A DNA stretch of 59,773 nt from Paenibacillus sediminis (GCF_017873765.1 NZ_JAGGKP010000015.1:1-59773); one strand, 5' to 3'. Positions 17,121 through 27,658 are shown, counted from the stretch's first letter. A program made the numbers and translations. The notes: generated from the sequence alone by a model not told the origin.

Positions 17121-17981
17121 GTGGCCGTGAAAATATATGAAAAAGCGCCGGCAAAAATTAATTTAATGCTGGATGTATTGCATAAAAGAGCTGATGGATA
17201 TCATGAAGTAGAAATGATCATGACGATGGTCGATCTTGCGGATCGTCTTGAAATGTATGAGTTGCCTAGAGATACCATCATTATCTCAAGTCAAGCAGGG
17301 TATATTCCGCTCGATGAGAAGAACCTTGCGTTTCAAGCTGCAAAGCTGATTAAAGAAAGGTATGATGTAACCCGCGGGGTATACATACATTTAGATAAAA
17401 AGATTCCCGTCGCAGCAGGACTCGCCGGTGGAAGCAGTGATGCTGCGGCAACATTACGGGGTCTGAATCGGCTGTGGGGTTTAAACATCGATGATGAGGA
17501 GCTGCAGGAGTTAGGTGCAGAACTAGGTTCTGATGTTCCTTTCTGTGTAACGGGCGGCACAGCGCTAGCAACAGGGCGCGGCGAGGTGCTTACAAAGATG
17601 CCGAATCCGCCGCAATGCTGGGTTGTCTTGGCGAAGCCACCAATCAATGTGTCAACTGCTGAAGTTTATGGCAAATTGAAGATTGATGAAAACACGAAGC
17701 ATCCTTCTTCTAGACGAATGCAGGAGGCGCTTGAGCAGCAATCTTTTGCAAAAGTATGCCAAGAGCTTGGCAACGTGCTTGAAGATGTTACACTCCGTTT
17801 GCACCCTGAAGTGATGCAACTGAAAGAGGCGATGCTTAAGCTTGGTGCAGATGGCGTACTCATGTCAGGCAGCGGACCGACTGTATTCGGGCTCGTCTCG
17901 AAAGAATCGAAGGTGGCACGCATTTATAACGGGTTGCGAGGCTTTTGCAAAGAAGTGTACGCTGTCCGTTTATTGACATAA
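17121..17981 (+). CDS. ispE: 4-diphosphocytidyl-2-C-methyl-D-erythritol kinase
   Basis: Phosphorylates CDP-methylerythritol at the 2-hydroxyl, the fourth step of the non-mevalonate isoprenoid pathway. The 286 residues are a GHMP kinase: [11 protein letters not shown] at the N-terminus, the ATP-binding [21 protein letters not shown], and the C-terminal [11 protein letters not shown]. The start is GTG with AAGGA about 7 nt upstream; a second GTG lies two codons on. The place between sspF and purR is standard. Confidence 0.95.
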   Translation: MAVKIYEKAPAKINLMLDVLHKRADGYHEVEMIMTMVDLADRLEMYELPRDTIIISSQAGYIPLDEKNLAFQAAKLIKERYDVTRGVYIHLDKKIPVAAGLAGGSSDAAATLRGLNRLWGLNIDDEELQELGAELGSDVPFCVTGGTALATGRGEVLTKMPNPPQCWVVLAKPPINVSTAEVYGKLKIDENTKHPSSRRMQEALEQQSFAKVCQELGNVLEDVTLRLHPEVMQLKEAMLKLGADGVLMSGSGPTVFGLVSKESKVARIYNGLRGFCKEVYAVRLLT

Positions 17982-17997
17982 GATATAATGTATCTTT

Positions 17998-18047
17998 TGG
18001 ACAAAAACGAACATTTGTGTTATATTTTATTAATAACATTCGGATTT
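17998..18047 (+). promoter_or_regulatory. purR promoter with two PurBox-like sites
   Basis: A -35 TGGACA (17998-18003), 17 bp and -10 TATATT (18021-18026). A forward PurBox-like AAAAACGAACATT (18003-18015, 12 of 13 to AWWWCCGAACWWT) lies in the spacer, and an inverted one, AACATTCGGATTT (18035-18047, 11 of 13), lies downstream. The boxes are 19 bp apart rather than the usual 16-17. PurR autoregulation is the natural reading. Confidence 0.6.
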
Positions 18048-18061
18048 AGCGAGGTATTTTT

Positions 18062-18889
18062 GTGAAAAAACTAAAAAGAAGCGCACGACTGGTGGAAATG
18101 ACCGAGTTTTTATTGTCTAGACCGCATACCTTAATTCCGTTAACGACATTTGCTGATCGTTATGGAGCAGCTAAATCGTCGATAAGTGAGGATCTGGCGA
18201 TCATCAAAGAGGTATTTGAAGAAGGCAGCATTGGTGTTCTTCATACGCTCGCTGGGGCGGCTGGAGGTGTTAAATTCATGCCTAAACTGCACAAGGAAGA
18301 TGCGCTTAGCTTTATTCAAAATTTTTGCAGACAGCTTGAGCAGTCTGATCGGCTTTTGCCGGGCGGTTATTTGTACATGTCTGATTTACTTGGACAACCT
18401 GCCATCATGAACGAAGTGGGCAAAATATTTGCGACCGCATTTGCTGACCGAGACATTGATGTCATCATGACGGTAGAGACGAAGGGGATTCCGCTAGCCT
18501 ATGCGACTGGAGCACAGCTTAATTTGCCTGTTGTGCTCGTTAGACGGGACCATCAAGTAACGGAAGGGTCCGCCGTTAGCATTAATTATGTCTCTGGCTC
18601 TCATAAAAGCTTGCATACGATGACACTATCTCGCAGAGCGCTTAAGGAGAAATCACGAGTTCTGATCGTTGATGATTTCATGAAGGCGGGCGGTACCATT
18701 AAAGGGATGATGGATCTGCTTGCCGAGTTCGATGCGACGGTTGCAGGTGTCGGGGTACTGCTTGAATCAGGAACAGTAGATTCCGATGAGCGGCTGCTTA
18801 CGGATTATATTTCTTTAGCCAAGCTCACTGCGGTTGATTCCAAAACGAAAATGATTGAAGCTGCGCCAGGTAATTATTTCAACGATTAA
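18062..18889 (+). CDS. purR: purine operon repressor PurR
   Basis: PurR represses purine biosynthesis and salvage genes; PRPP (raised when purines are short) releases it, and newer work adds (p)ppGpp as a corepressor. The 275 residues have an N-terminal winged helix (about 1-75, RLVEMTEFLLSRPHTLIPLTT) and a phosphoribosyltransferase-like domain with the PRPP loop VLIVDDFMKAGGTIKGM near residue 205. It is a dimer with no enzymatic activity in characterised members. The start is GTG with GAGGT upstream. The ridA-type gene yabJ that follows purR in B. subtilis is missing here. Confidence 0.95.
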   Translation: MKKLKRSARLVEMTEFLLSRPHTLIPLTTFADRYGAAKSSISEDLAIIKEVFEEGSIGVLHTLAGAAGGVKFMPKLHKEDALSFIQNFCRQLEQSDRLLPGGYLYMSDLLGQPAIMNEVGKIFATAFADRDIDVIMTVETKGIPLAYATGAQLNLPVVLVRRDHQVTEGSAVSINYVSGSHKSLHTMTLSRRALKEKSRVLIVDDFMKAGGTIKGMMDLLAEFDATVAGVGVLLESGTVDSDERLLTDYISLAKLTAVDSKTKMIEAAPGNYFND

Positions 18890-18916
18890 ACTCCAATTAT
18901 AGATCGATAACGAAGC

Positions 18917-18963
18917 TGTCGAAATGGGAGAAATACCATCAAGCGCACTCGAAAGGTGTCGAA
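18917..18963 (+). promoter_or_regulatory. two TGTCGAA Spo0A-box cores upstream of the spoVG promoter
   Basis: TGTCGAA is found at 18917-18923 and 18957-18963, exactly 40 bp (about four helical turns) apart in the same orientation, 58-104 bp before the sigma-H -35 element. Both are perfect matches to the 7-bp core TGNCGAA; flanking bases are less conserved. Confidence 0.45.
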
Positions 18964-19020
18964 AACATTCTTCTACGAAAAAAAATTCCTTATTTTAGGA
19001 TAAATTTGCTATAAAAAAGA

Positions 19021-19047
19021 AGGATTTTGATTTGCTGTGTGGAATTA
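19021..19047 (+). promoter_or_regulatory. sigma-H promoter of spoVG
   Basis: AGGATTT (19021-19027), a 13-bp spacer and GGAATTA (19041-19047), fitting the sigma-H pattern (AGGAWWT, GAAT-containing -10). spoVG is the classic sigma-H promoter in B. subtilis, and the location 39 nt before the start codon fits. Confidence 0.85.
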
Positions 19048-19079
19048 TACACCAAGTCTCTGATGGAAAAAGGTGGTGA

Positions 19080-19370
<291 letters not shown>

Positions 19371-19393
19371 TGTACATTTATTGGGGTTCAAGG

Positions 19394-19427
19394 AAGAGAG
19401 CCATAGCTATGGCTCTCTTTTCTTTTT
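19394..19427 (+). terminator. rho-independent terminator after spoVG
   Basis: AAGAGAGCCATAG (19394-19406) is the exact complement of CTATGGCTCTCTT (19407-19419), followed by TTCTTTTTT. Confidence 0.92.
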
Positions 19428-19480
19428 TGATAGAATAAGATATATTACGTATTGAGTTCAAGAGTAGGGGGTAGGCATTC

Positions 19481-20881
19481 TTGAGAAGAATGGCAATTGT
19501 CCTTGCCGCAGGGCAAGGCAAACGCATGAAATCAAAATTGTATAAGGTGCTTCACTCCGTTTGCGGAAAACCCATGGTAGGTCATGTTTTAGATACAGTA
19601 AAAAACGCAAATTGTGAGCGAAACATTGTCGTCGTTGGTCATGGTGCTGCAGCAGTGAAATCTTATCTAGGTGAATCTGCAGAATATGTTCTGCAAGAAC
19701 AGCAGCTTGGTACAGGTCATGCTGTTAAGCAGGCTAAATCATTGATAGGAAACGAGGAAGGAACGACAGTTGTTATTTGCGGCGATACACCGCTTGTTAC
19801 TTCTGAGACGCTTGAGGCGCTTATCCAGCTTCATGAAAGCAAGGGAGCTGCCGCAACCATTCTGACAGCTACACTCGATAACCCGAAAGGTTACGGGCGC
19901 GTCATTCGCGACGAAGATGGATCAGTGCTGCGTATTGTAGAGCAAAAAGACTGTACGCCTGATGAGGATGCTGTTCAAGAGATTAATACAGGAACTTATT
20001 GCTTTGACAATGCCAAATTATTTGCGGCGCTGGAACAGTTGAACAATAACAATGCACAGCAGGAATATTACTTGACGGATTGCATTGCTATTTTGCGAAA
20101 TGAAGGTAATATGGTTCAAGCATACCGTACAGCGGATCCGGCAGAGTCCATAGGGGTTAATGACCGTGTGGCGCTTGCGGAAGCAGAACGAATTATGCGC
20201 GAACGCATCAACTTGCGTCATATGATCGGCGGGGTAACGTTCATTGACCCAGCTTCAACTTACATTGAAGCCGGAGTAACGATAGGTAGCGATACGATTA
20301 TTTATCCAGGCACCGTTCTTCGCGGTACAACGACGATCGGAACGGATTGTGAAATCGGTCCTAACACCGAAATTAGCGACAGTATTATTCATGATTCTGC
20401 CACTGTTAAATATTCGGTTCTTAACCAAGCTGAAGTCGGATCGAATACGACGGTAGGACCGTATGCATATCTTCGTCCTGGCGCGAAACTCGGTGAGCAT
20501 GTGAAAATAGGCGATTTCGTTGAAGTGAAGAACGCTTCAATCGATGACGGCTCTAAAGTGTCGCATCTAAGCTATATCGGTGATGCCGTTGTTGGCAAGA
20601 ACGTTAATATCGGCTGCGGCGCGATTACAGTCAACTATGATGGTTATAATAAATCCATTACTGAAATTGAAGATGACGCGTTTGTCGGCAGTAACGTGAA
20701 CTTAATTGCTCCAGTGAAGATCGGCAAAGGAGCATATGTGGTCGCGGGGTCGACCATTACGGACTCGGTCCCAGAGAACGATATGGCGATCGCGAGACAA
20801 CGGCAAGAGAATAAACCGGGCTATGCGGAAAAAATCCGTGCTCGTGCCATAGAAAAGAAAAAACAAAACGAACAAAAATAA
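19481..20881 (+). CDS. glmU: bifunctional UDP-N-acetylglucosamine pyrophosphorylase / glucosamine-1-phosphate acetyltransferase
   Basis: Makes UDP-GlcNAc from glucosamine-1-phosphate, acetyl-CoA and UTP for peptidoglycan and wall polymers. The 466 residues have the N-terminal uridyltransferase domain (VLAAGQGKRMKSKLYKVLH, CGDTPL, about 1-230), a linker helix and a C-terminal left-handed beta helix of hexapeptide repeats (from about 250) with GDFVEVKN and the acetyl-CoA region SHLSYIGDA. The start is TTG with GGGGGTAGG upstream; ATG 19490 lacks a well-spaced site. It is followed by prs, as in Bacillus. Confidence 0.96.
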   Translation: MRRMAIVLAAGQGKRMKSKLYKVLHSVCGKPMVGHVLDTVKNANCERNIVVVGHGAAAVKSYLGESAEYVLQEQQLGTGHAVKQAKSLIGNEEGTTVVICGDTPLVTSETLEALIQLHESKGAAATILTATLDNPKGYGRVIRDEDGSVLRIVEQKDCTPDEDAVQEINTGTYCFDNAKLFAALEQLNNNNAQQEYYLTDCIAILRNEGNMVQAYRTADPAESIGVNDRVALAEAERIMRERINLRHMIGGVTFIDPASTYIEAGVTIGSDTIIYPGTVLRGTTTIGTDCEIGPNTEISDSIIHDSATVKYSVLNQAEVGSNTTVGPYAYLRPGAKLGEHVKIGDFVEVKNASIDDGSKVSHLSYIGDAVVGKNVNIGCGAITVNYDGYNKSITEIEDDAFVGSNVNLIAPVKIGKGAYVVAGSTITDSVPENDMAIARQRQENKPGYAEKIRARAIEKKKQNEQK

Positions 20882-20967
20882 GCTGATTTAGATGATTCTA
20901 ATAGCCGTTACGCAGTAAAGCATCTGATTGATGATTCCAATGAACCAGCACGGAGGGTTTTTATTTT

Positions 20968-21921
20968 ATGACTTATTGTGACTCAAAATTAAAAATATTT
21001 ACTTGTAACGCGAATCCGACGCTAGCCCGCCAAATTGCTGACTATATCGGCATTCCTCTAGGCGACTCTGAAACGATGAGATTCAGCGACGGTGAAATTC
21101 AAATTAAATTGAATGAAAGTGTACGTGGTTGCCACGTATATGTTGTGCAGCCTACGTGTGCTCCAGTTAACGACAGCTTGATGGAGCTTCTTGTTATGGT
21201 AGATGCGCTCAAACGTGCTTCCGCGAAAAGCATTAACGTTGTCATTCCTTATTACGGGTATGCACGTCAGGACCGTAAAGCTCGCTCTAGAGATCCGATT
21301 ACGGCTAAACTGGTTGCTAACTTGATCGAAAAAGCTGGCGCTCACCGCGTCATTACGATGGATTTACATGCAATGCAAATCCAAGGCTTCTTTGATATTC
21401 CGGTGGATCATTTGCTAGGGGTACCGATTTTGGCACAATATTTCCGTTCTAAGAAAATCGAGAACCCTATCGTCGTATCTCCAGACCATGGCGGTGTGGT
21501 ACGTGCGAGAAAATTAGCTGATTTCCTAAATGCGCCGCTTGCGATCATCGATAAGCGCCGTCCAGAGCCTAACGTCAGCGAAGTGATGAATATTATCGGT
21601 AATATCGAAGGCAAAACAGCGATTCTAATCGATGATATTATTGATACGGCAGGCACAATTATTTTAGGTGCAAATGCGCTCGTTGAAGGCGGTGTGAAGG
21701 AAGTATACGCGTGCTGTACACATCCAGTGTTCTCCGGTCCAGCGATGGAACGTCTTGAGAATTCACCGCTCAAGGAAGTTGTCGTAACGGATACCATTCC
21801 GCTTACACATACCAATCCATCGGGTAAGCTGAAAGTGTTGTCTGTTGCACCGTTAATGGGTGAAGCTATTATTCGTGTTCACGAGGAATTATCAATTAGT
21901 AAACTATTCGAAATTGAATAA
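20968..21921 (+). CDS. prs: ribose-phosphate pyrophosphokinase
   Basis: Forms PRPP from ribose-5-phosphate and ATP, feeding purine, pyrimidine, NAD, His and Trp synthesis. The 317 residues show the class I motifs: [59 protein letters not shown] and the PRPP loop [15 protein letters not shown] has CGGAGGG about 9 nt upstream. The product PRPP is the ligand of PurR encoded just upstream and a substrate of HprT and NadC encoded downstream. The ctc (L25) gene that follows prs in B. subtilis is absent. Confidence 0.97.
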   Translation: MTYCDSKLKIFTCNANPTLARQIADYIGIPLGDSETMRFSDGEIQIKLNESVRGCHVYVVQPTCAPVNDSLMELLVMVDALKRASAKSINVVIPYYGYARQDRKARSRDPITAKLVANLIEKAGAHRVITMDLHAMQIQGFFDIPVDHLLGVPILAQYFRSKKIENPIVVSPDHGGVVRARKLADFLNAPLAIIDKRRPEPNVSEVMNIIGNIEGKTAILIDDIIDTAGTIILGANALVEGGVKEVYACCTHPVFSGPAMERLENSPLKEVVVTDTIPLTHTNPSGKLKVLSVAPLMGEAIIRVHEELSISKLFEIE

Positions 21922-21936
21922 TAAACGGCCGCGGAC

Positions 21937-21978
21937 GAGGGGTTATATTTCCTAAATGGAAATGTAACCCCTAGCCGT
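21937..21978 (+). other. intergenic hairpin between prs and pth without U run
   Basis: AGGGGTTA-ATTTCC (about 21938-21952) pairs with GGAAAT-TAACCCCT (about 21958-21972), and CGGC (21926-21929) could extend the stem with GCCG. No T tract follows, so it is more likely an mRNA processing or stability structure than a terminator. Confidence 0.5.
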
Positions 21979-22016
21979 GTAGTTAAACATATATAGGAAG
22001 AAAGAGAGGTAAGGTA

Positions 22017-22577
22017 ATGAAATGGATTGTCGGACTTGGAAATCCAGGTTCAGAGTATGAAAAAACACGGCACAATGTCGGATTTATGGCGATCGACCGA
22101 TTAGCAGACAGGCATGGAATATCCGTGAAACAAAATAAATGCAAAGCGTTAATCGGAGAAGGGAACATCGGCGGCAGCAAAGTCGTTCTCATCAAACCGA
22201 TGACTTATATGAATCTATCGGGCGAATCGGTAAGAGCGTTTATGGATTACTATAAGGCATCCATCGATGATTTGATCGTTGTGTATGATGATATGGACAC
22301 GGCGATCGGCAAGATACGTCTTCGCTATCAAGGAAGCGCTGGCGGTCATAATGGCATTAAATCGATTATCCAGCATATTGGCACACAACAGTTCAATCGG
22401 GTTAGAATGGGGATTTCACGTCCTGAGCCAGGATTTTCAATTGTCGATTATGTACTTGCTCCTTTCCCTAAGAAAGAAGATTCACTGCTTAAACAGATGA
22501 TTGAAGATACTTGTGATGCCCTTGAATACAGTTTGAATCATACATTCGAGCAAACGATGGCTAAGTTTAATGGTTAA
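22017..22577 (+). CDS. pth: peptidyl-tRNA hydrolase
   Basis: Recycles peptidyl-tRNA released from stalled ribosomes; known as spoVC in B. subtilis. The 186 residues have VGLGNPGSEYEKTRHNVGFM (Asn9, catalytic His19), KPMTYMNLSGE and VVYDDMD with the conserved Asp near 92, plus GSAGGHNGIKSI. ATG has AGAGAGGTAAGG upstream. It is the first gene of the pth-fin-mfd run. Confidence 0.96.
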   Translation: MKWIVGLGNPGSEYEKTRHNVGFMAIDRLADRHGISVKQNKCKALIGEGNIGGSKVVLIKPMTYMNLSGESVRAFMDYYKASIDDLIVVYDDMDTAIGKIRLRYQGSAGGHNGIKSIIQHIGTQQFNRVRMGISRPEPGFSIVDYVLAPFPKKEDSLLKQMIEDTCDALEYSLNHTFEQTMAKFNG

Positions 22578-22662
22578 TGAGCAAAAGCGGTAACTTCAGG
22601 GGCTAAATTTCGATGAAATTGGGCATTACTTAAGGTATAACCTATTTTCAGGAGGCATATAA

Positions 22663-22893
22663 ATGGCAATAAACTATATTTGCCGGCATTGTCGTACCTT
22701 CATTGGGCGAATTGATTCTCCGAAGGTAACCGAAATGCAGCTTGGTTTCCATTTCTTGACCCCCGAGGAACGCAGAGATATAATAGCCTATGATTCAAGT
22801 GGCGAAGTAACGGTTCGTGTGACTTGTGATTACTGCAGGGAAGCGTTTGAAGGCAATCCTGAGCTGACGCTGCTTTCCAATCCTCTTCAATAA
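22663..22893 (+). CDS. fin: Fin, anti-sigma-F factor
   Basis: Fin (YabK) is a small zinc protein that inhibits sigma-F and helps the forespore switch from sigma-F to sigma-G. The 76 residues align with B. subtilis Fin: the CxxC pair Cys7/Cys10 (YICRHCR), LGFHFLTPEERRDII, and the second pair Cys55/Cys58 (CDYC). ATG follows AGGAGG at 22652. Gin, the related anti-sigma-G factor, is also in this window. I could not find a convincing sigma-F or sigma-G promoter in the 85 nt upstream, though GGGCTAAATT near 22598 resembles a sigma-F -10. Confidence 0.9.
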   Translation: MAINYICRHCRTFIGRIDSPKVTEMQLGFHFLTPEERRDIIAYDSSGEVTVRVTCDYCREAFEGNPELTLLSNPLQ

Positions 22894-23008
22894 ATGTAAT
22901 ATATTAACAGTTCCAATTTGGATGAGCATGGTCAGTAGATAGTACTGTCAGCTTAAGGCCTTGGCACGGTTGCTGAGGCTTATTTTGATGAATAATGCAT
23001 GACGAATA

Positions 23009-23029
23009 CCGTCCTCCATAAAAGGACGG
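23009..23029 (+). other. small hairpin in the mfd leader
   Basis: CCGTCC (23009-23014) pairs with GGACGG (23024-23029). No U run follows. The 217-nt gap 22894-23110 shows nothing else recognisable. Confidence 0.35.
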
Positions 23030-23110
23030 CAAAGCTGTTTCTATTTGGGCTGGCTGATACTCTATTTTTGTATATATTTCGACTTCGTAAGCGTAAGAGA
23101 GGTGCTCCTT

Positions 23111-26100
23111 TTGTTACAAGCACTTATAGAGGCTTTTTCTAAAGATGCTGATTTTGGTTCAATTACTGCGGGTATATCCGCGGGGATGAAGGAACAACTC
23201 ATCTCTGGATTATCCGGATCTGCTAGGCAAGTGATGTTAGCGGCACTTCATGAGGAGACGAAACGTCCTCTGCTCGTGGTGACGCATAATATGTTCTCTG
23301 CTCAAAAAATTGCGGATGACCTGCAGGAAGCGCTTTCTCCAGACAAAGTACTGCTGTACCCAGCTAATGAACTTGTGGCTGCAGAAGCGGCCATATCAAG
23401 CCCCGAGACACTGGCTCAGCGCATAGAAGTGCTGATGAAATGTTCTCAAGGTTTTAGGGGTATTGTCGTTGTGCCTTTTTCAGGAGTTAGACGATTCTTG
23501 CCTGTTCCTGAAGTGATGGCTAATGCACAAATTACGCTGAAGCAGGGAGAGAGCATCAACCTGGAATCGTGGCTAGGCAAAATGATTGAGCTTGGATATG
23601 AACGGGTTGAACGGGTTGAATCAAAAGGCGAGATGAGCGTTCGCGGCGGTATTGTTGATTTTTATCCAATGACATCTGAGCTAGCCTTTCGGGTCGAGCT
23701 GTTTGATGACGAAATTGATTCGATGCGAACCTTCGATCCTGCGGATCAGCGTTCCATTGATAAAGTGAATGAAATCGTCATTACTCCATGTAAGGAATTG
23801 ATAGCGGACAAGGCGCGTTTTGAGCGGGCCGCCAGCGCTGCAGCTTCGCTCTTAGAGGAGCAGCTTGGGAAAATGACAGACCGCCAAGCGAAGCTGAGAC
23901 TTCGTGAGGAAATGGACAAGGAAATTGAAATGCTGCGTCAGCATATTTATTTTCCAGAAATTTATAAATACATTTCTCTACTTTATCCGGAGCGCAAGAC
24001 ACTTTATAATTATGTTCCTAAGGATACGCTTCTCATCTTCGATGAGCCTGCTAGGCTCATTGAAACGGCCAAACAATTGGAACGCGATGAATCGGAGTGG
24101 AATTTGCATCTTTTGCAAAACGGAAAAACGATGCCTAGTCTTGTTCTGGCTACCGAGCATGAAAAGGTATTGTATCATCGTCCTTTCCAAACTTTGTTCG
24201 TATCGCTCTTCCTGCGCCAAGTTCCGCATACTCAGCCTCAAAATGTGCTGAATTTCCTTTGCCGCGGCATGCAAGACTTCCATGGGCAGATGAACGTTCT
24301 GAAGGCTGAAATGGAACGGTGGAAAAAGGCAGGCACGAAAGTGATCATGCTTGCAAACGGCGAGGAACGGATGGATCGCATGCGCCGTGTTCTCCAGGAT
24401 TACGGTATTGAGGAACCGACCATTATTCAAGGGAACTTGCAATCTGGGTTCGAAATGACTTCCATTCATCTCGTCGTCATTACTGAAGGAGAGATGTTCT
24501 CTCAGAAACAGCGTAAAGCCCGCAAGCTAACGAAAAGCATGGACAATGCAGAGCGCATCAAGAGCTATACAGAGCTCAAGGTGGGTGACTATGTCGTTCA
24601 TCGCAATCACGGTATCGGCAAATATGTAGGGATTGGCACTCTTGAAATTAACGGCATTCACAAAGATTACATGCACATTTTGTATGCTGGCGGTGACAAA
24701 TTATCCGTTCCGATCGAGCAGATTGATCTTATTCAGAAGTATGTAGGATCTGAAGACAAAGAGCCTAAGATATACAAGCTGGGCGGAAACGAATGGACCC
24801 GTGTTAAAAATAAAGTTCGATCTTCTGTTCAGGATATTGCGGATGATCTCATCAGGCTGTATGCGGAACGTCAATCCTCACCGGGCTACGCTTTTGAAAA
24901 GGATACGCCGGAGCAACAGGAATTCGAAGCGATGTTCCCATACGATGAGACGCCGGATCAGCTTCGTGCCATTGAAGAGATTAAAAAGGATATGGAACAA
25001 AGCCGCCCTATGGATCGGCTGCTGTGCGGCGATGTGGGCTACGGTAAGACAGAAGTAGCGATTCGCGCTGCTTTTAAAGCGGCTATTGAAGGTAAGCAGG
25101 TGGCTGTTCTTGTGCCGACGACCATCTTAGCTCAGCAGCACTATGAGACTTTCCGTGAGCGCTTTTCTGGTTATCCATTCAACATTCAAGTGCTCAGCCG
25201 CTTCCGTTCCCGCAAGGAGCAGAACGAAACGATCAAAGGCATCCGTCAAGGTACGGTCGATATCGTTATTGGGACGCACCGTTTGCTGTCACAGGACATC
25301 ATTTTCAAAGATCTCGGACTGCTTATCGTCGATGAAGAACAGCGGTTCGGCGTGTCGCATAAAGAGAAGCTGAAACGGCTCAAAACGAATGTAGACGTAT
25401 TGACGCTTACAGCAACTCCGATTCCGCGCACGCTTCACATGTCTATGCTGGGAGTACGCGATCTGTCGGTTATTGAGACGCCTCCTGAGAACCGGTTCCC
25501 TGTGCAGACGTACGTCGTTGAGTACAGCCAGACATTAGTTCGTGAAGCGATCGAACGAGAGCTCGCCCGAGGTGGACAGGTATACTTCTTGTATAACCGC
25601 GTGCAAGGCATTCAGGAAATGGCCAATCAAATATCGATGCTCGTTCCTGAAGCGAGAGTCGGCATTGGTCACGGACAAATGTCGGAACAGGAGCTTGAGA
25701 AGACGATTCTCGATTTCCTCGATGGAGAGTACGATGTGCTTGTAAGCACAAGCATTATCGAGACGGGTGTGGACATTCCGAATGTAAATACGCTGATCGT
25801 TTACGATGCCGATAAGATGGGTCTATCTCAGCTGTATCAGCTGCGTGGACGAGTAGGACGTTCCAACCGAATTGCCTATGCCTACTTTACGTATCAACGG
25901 GATAAAGTTCTGACCGAAGTTGCGGAAAAACGTCTGCAATCGATTAAAGAATTCACCGAGCTCGGTTCAGGCTTCAAAATCGCTATGCGCGACCTTTCTA
26001 TACGCGGAGCGGGTAATTTGCTTGGAGCAGAGCAGCATGGTTTCATTGCCTCGGTCGGGTTCGACCTCTACTCGCAAATGCTCGCTGAAGAAATTCAGAA

Positions 26101-26635
26101 GCGGAAAGTTGCGATGCTCGGAGAAGCTGTTCCTGAGACGAAGGATTGGAATACGCTTATTGATTTTGGAATTGATGCTTACCTGCCATCGGATTATATT
26201 TATGACAGTGTTCAGAAGATTGAAATTTATAAGAAGGTGGCTGCTGCAACATCCTTTGACGATGTAGCTGAGCTTGAGGATGAGCTGATCGACCGGTATG
26301 GCGATTTGCCGCAAGCCGTCGTAAATTTACTTGGCGTTGCGCGTCTTAAAATTTACGGCAGAATGTACGGAATCGAATCAATTACACAGCGCGGTGATGA
26401 CCTTGTCATTAAATTTTATGAAGGTCAAGAAAAAGCCATAGATTTCTCTGTACTTGCACAAGTTGGCAATACGTTTGAAAGACGTGTACAATTTGAGCAA
26501 GGTGCCGTCATGGCGATCCGCATCAAAGGTAAAGGATTAACCACTGAACAACTGATGGGACTCGTGGAGAAATTTTTTGAAGCTTCTAAAAAGGCTTTTA
26601 AACAAAAGGGGGAACTACAGGATGCGGTTAAATAA
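23111..26635 (+). CDS. mfd: transcription-repair coupling factor Mfd
   Basis: Removes RNA polymerase stalled at DNA lesions and recruits UvrAB. The 1174 residues match the usual length (B. subtilis 1177): UvrB-like N-terminal domains (about 1-470), the RNA polymerase interacting domain with [20 protein letters not shown] (about 490-550), the RecG-like translocase with Walker [19 protein letters not shown] and [12 protein letters not shown], helicase motifs QLRGRVGRS, and the C-terminal UvrA-binding D7. The start is TTG 23111 with AGAGGTG 6 nt upstream; an in-frame TTG at 23045 has no such site and adds a hydrophobic tail not seen in the family. The stop overlaps the next start by 14 nt. Confidence 0.96.
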   Translation: MLQALIEAFSKDADFGSITAGISAGMKEQLISGLSGSARQVMLAALHEETKRPLLVVTHNMFSAQKIADDLQEALSPDKVLLYPANELVAAEAAISSPETLAQRIEVLMKCSQGFRGIVVVPFSGVRRFLPVPEVMANAQITLKQGESINLESWLGKMIELGYERVERVESKGEMSVRGGIVDFYPMTSELAFRVELFDDEIDSMRTFDPADQRSIDKVNEIVITPCKELIADKARFERAASAAASLLEEQLGKMTDRQAKLRLREEMDKEIEMLRQHIYFPEIYKYISLLYPERKTLYNYVPKDTLLIFDEPARLIETAKQLERDESEWNLHLLQNGKTMPSLVLATEHEKVLYHRPFQTLFVSLFLRQVPHTQPQNVLNFLCRGMQDFHGQMNVLKAEMERWKKAGTKVIMLANGEERMDRMRRVLQDYGIEEPTIIQGNLQSGFEMTSIHLVVITEGEMFSQKQRKARKLTKSMDNAERIKSYTELKVGDYVVHRNHGIGKYVGIGTLEINGIHKDYMHILYAGGDKLSVPIEQIDLIQKYVGSEDKEPKIYKLGGNEWTRVKNKVRSSVQDIADDLIRLYAERQSSPGYAFEKDTPEQQEFEAMFPYDETPDQLRAIEEIKKDMEQSRPMDRLLCGDVGYGKTEVAIRAAFKAAIEGKQVAVLVPTTILAQQHYETFRERFSGYPFNIQVLSRFRSRKEQNETIKGIRQGTVDIVIGTHRLLSQDIIFKDLGLLIVDEEQRFGVSHKEKLKRLKTNVDVLTLTATPIPRTLHMSMLGVRDLSVIETPPENRFPVQTYVVEYSQTLVREAIERELARGGQVYFLYNRVQGIQEMANQISMLVPEARVGIGHGQMSEQELEKTILDFLDGEYDVLVSTSIIETGVDIPNVNTLIVYDADKMGLSQLYQLRGRVGRSNRIAYAYFTYQRDKVLTEVAEKRLQSIKEFTELGSGFKIAMRDLSIRGAGNLLGAEQHGFIASVGFDLYSQMLAEEIQKRKVAMLGEAVPETKDWNTLIDFGIDAYLPSDYIYDSVQKIEIYKKVAAATSFDDVAELEDELIDRYGDLPQAVVNLLGVARLKIYGRMYGIESITQRGDDLVIKFYEGQEKAIDFSVLAQVGNTFERRVQFEQGAVMAIRIKGKGLTTEQLMGLVEKFFEASKKAFKQKGELQDAVK

Positions 26636-27599
26636 CAGCAAACGTCTATGGAAAATGTCGATTTTCACACTTATTGCAGTGCTGTGTATATCTGTACTCG
26701 CGGCTTGCGGAAACAAAGAGAAAGTGGTCGCTACCTATACTGGCGGGGAAATTACACAGGATGAGTTCAATCGTGAATTAGGCGTCATGTCTCTGCTGTA
26801 TCCAGAGTATGCGTCCGTTATGGATATGGATGCATTTAAAGAGTACTTGATTAAACAACAAATTGCTTCCGAGTATTTGTACAAGAACAAAGTAAGTGCT
26901 AAGGAAAAAGAAGAAGGCAAGAGAAAGGCGGAAGAGCAGCTCAAAGCGATGAAGGCATCGGTTTCGGCCGATCAACTGAAAAAAATGCTGGATGCCAAAA
27001 AGCTAACCGAACAGAATCTAGATGATTACATGATTCGAAATTTTGCTGTTGTTCAATATTGGTCAGATCAAGTGAAAGATGACGAGATCAAGGCGAAGTT
27101 TGAACAAACGAAAGACAATTACACGATCGCTTCTGTTCGCCATGTATTGATTGCATTTACTGACGCTAACAATAAGACACGTTCGAAAGATGACGCGCTG
27201 AAATTAGCGAAGGAAGTAAAGGCAAAGCTTGATAACGGCGCTGACTTCGCAGCTATTGCGAAACAGTACTCAGATGATCCAGGTTCGAAGGATAAAGGCG
27301 GATTGTATGAGAACACTCCTGTAGGCAACTGGGTGGACGAGTTCAAAAAAGCAGCGCTTACGCTTCCGCTTCACAAAATTAGTGATCCAATAGAAACGCA
27401 ATACGGGTATCACATCATGAGAGTTGAATCCCGTAAGGAGACCAAATTTGAAGATCTAACGAAGGATCAAATTGAATCGATTCGTCAGCTTGTTGGTTCC
27501 GAGAAAATGGACAAGTTTATTGAGAACGATCTTAAAAATATGATTAAAAAAGTAGATCTGCCTAAGAGCGACAAGAGCAGCAGTTCTACCAAAAAATAG
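26622..27599 (+). CDS. PrsA-like peptidyl-prolyl isomerase lipoprotein
   Basis: A 325-residue extracytoplasmic foldase. The signal peptide ends in the lipobox LAAC (26-29, lipidated Cys29). A SurA-type N-terminal helical region (about 40-165) precedes a parvulin PpiC domain (about 175-275: SVRHVLIAF, GADFAAIAKQYSDDPGSKDKGGLYE, QYGYHIMRVE) and a Lys/Ser-rich tail. In characterised relatives PrsA folds secreted proteins and penicillin-binding proteins. ATG 26622 has GGGGG about 9 nt upstream and lies inside the mfd gene end, so expression is probably coupled to mfd. B. subtilis has no foldase gene at this position; a second parvulin gene lies at 48729. Confidence 0.9.
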   Translation: MRLNNSKRLWKMSIFTLIAVLCISVLAACGNKEKVVATYTGGEITQDEFNRELGVMSLLYPEYASVMDMDAFKEYLIKQQIASEYLYKNKVSAKEKEEGKRKAEEQLKAMKASVSADQLKKMLDAKKLTEQNLDDYMIRNFAVVQYWSDQVKDDEIKAKFEQTKDNYTIASVRHVLIAFTDANNKTRSKDDALKLAKEVKAKLDNGADFAAIAKQYSDDPGSKDKGGLYENTPVGNWVDEFKKAALTLPLHKISDPIETQYGYHIMRVESRKETKFEDLTKDQIESIRQLVGSEKMDKFIENDLKNMIKKVDLPKSDKSSSSTKK

Positions 27600-27658
27600 T
27601 TATTAACGAAAGCTACTAAAAAAATTATAGTTATACCGCAACTAATAGTTAATTTGGA

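Noticed and set aside
17973..17986. TTGACA closely followed by TATAAT after ispE
   Set aside because: The hexamers are only 5 bp apart, so they cannot act together as a promoter.
23045..23110. Upstream in-frame TTG extension of mfd
   Set aside because: No ribosome binding site, and the added hydrophobic segment is not part of the family; TTG 23111 has a good site and gives the normal length.
23978..24469. 163-codon - strand frame inside mfd
   Set aside because: Shadow of the mfd coding sequence; no ribosome binding site.
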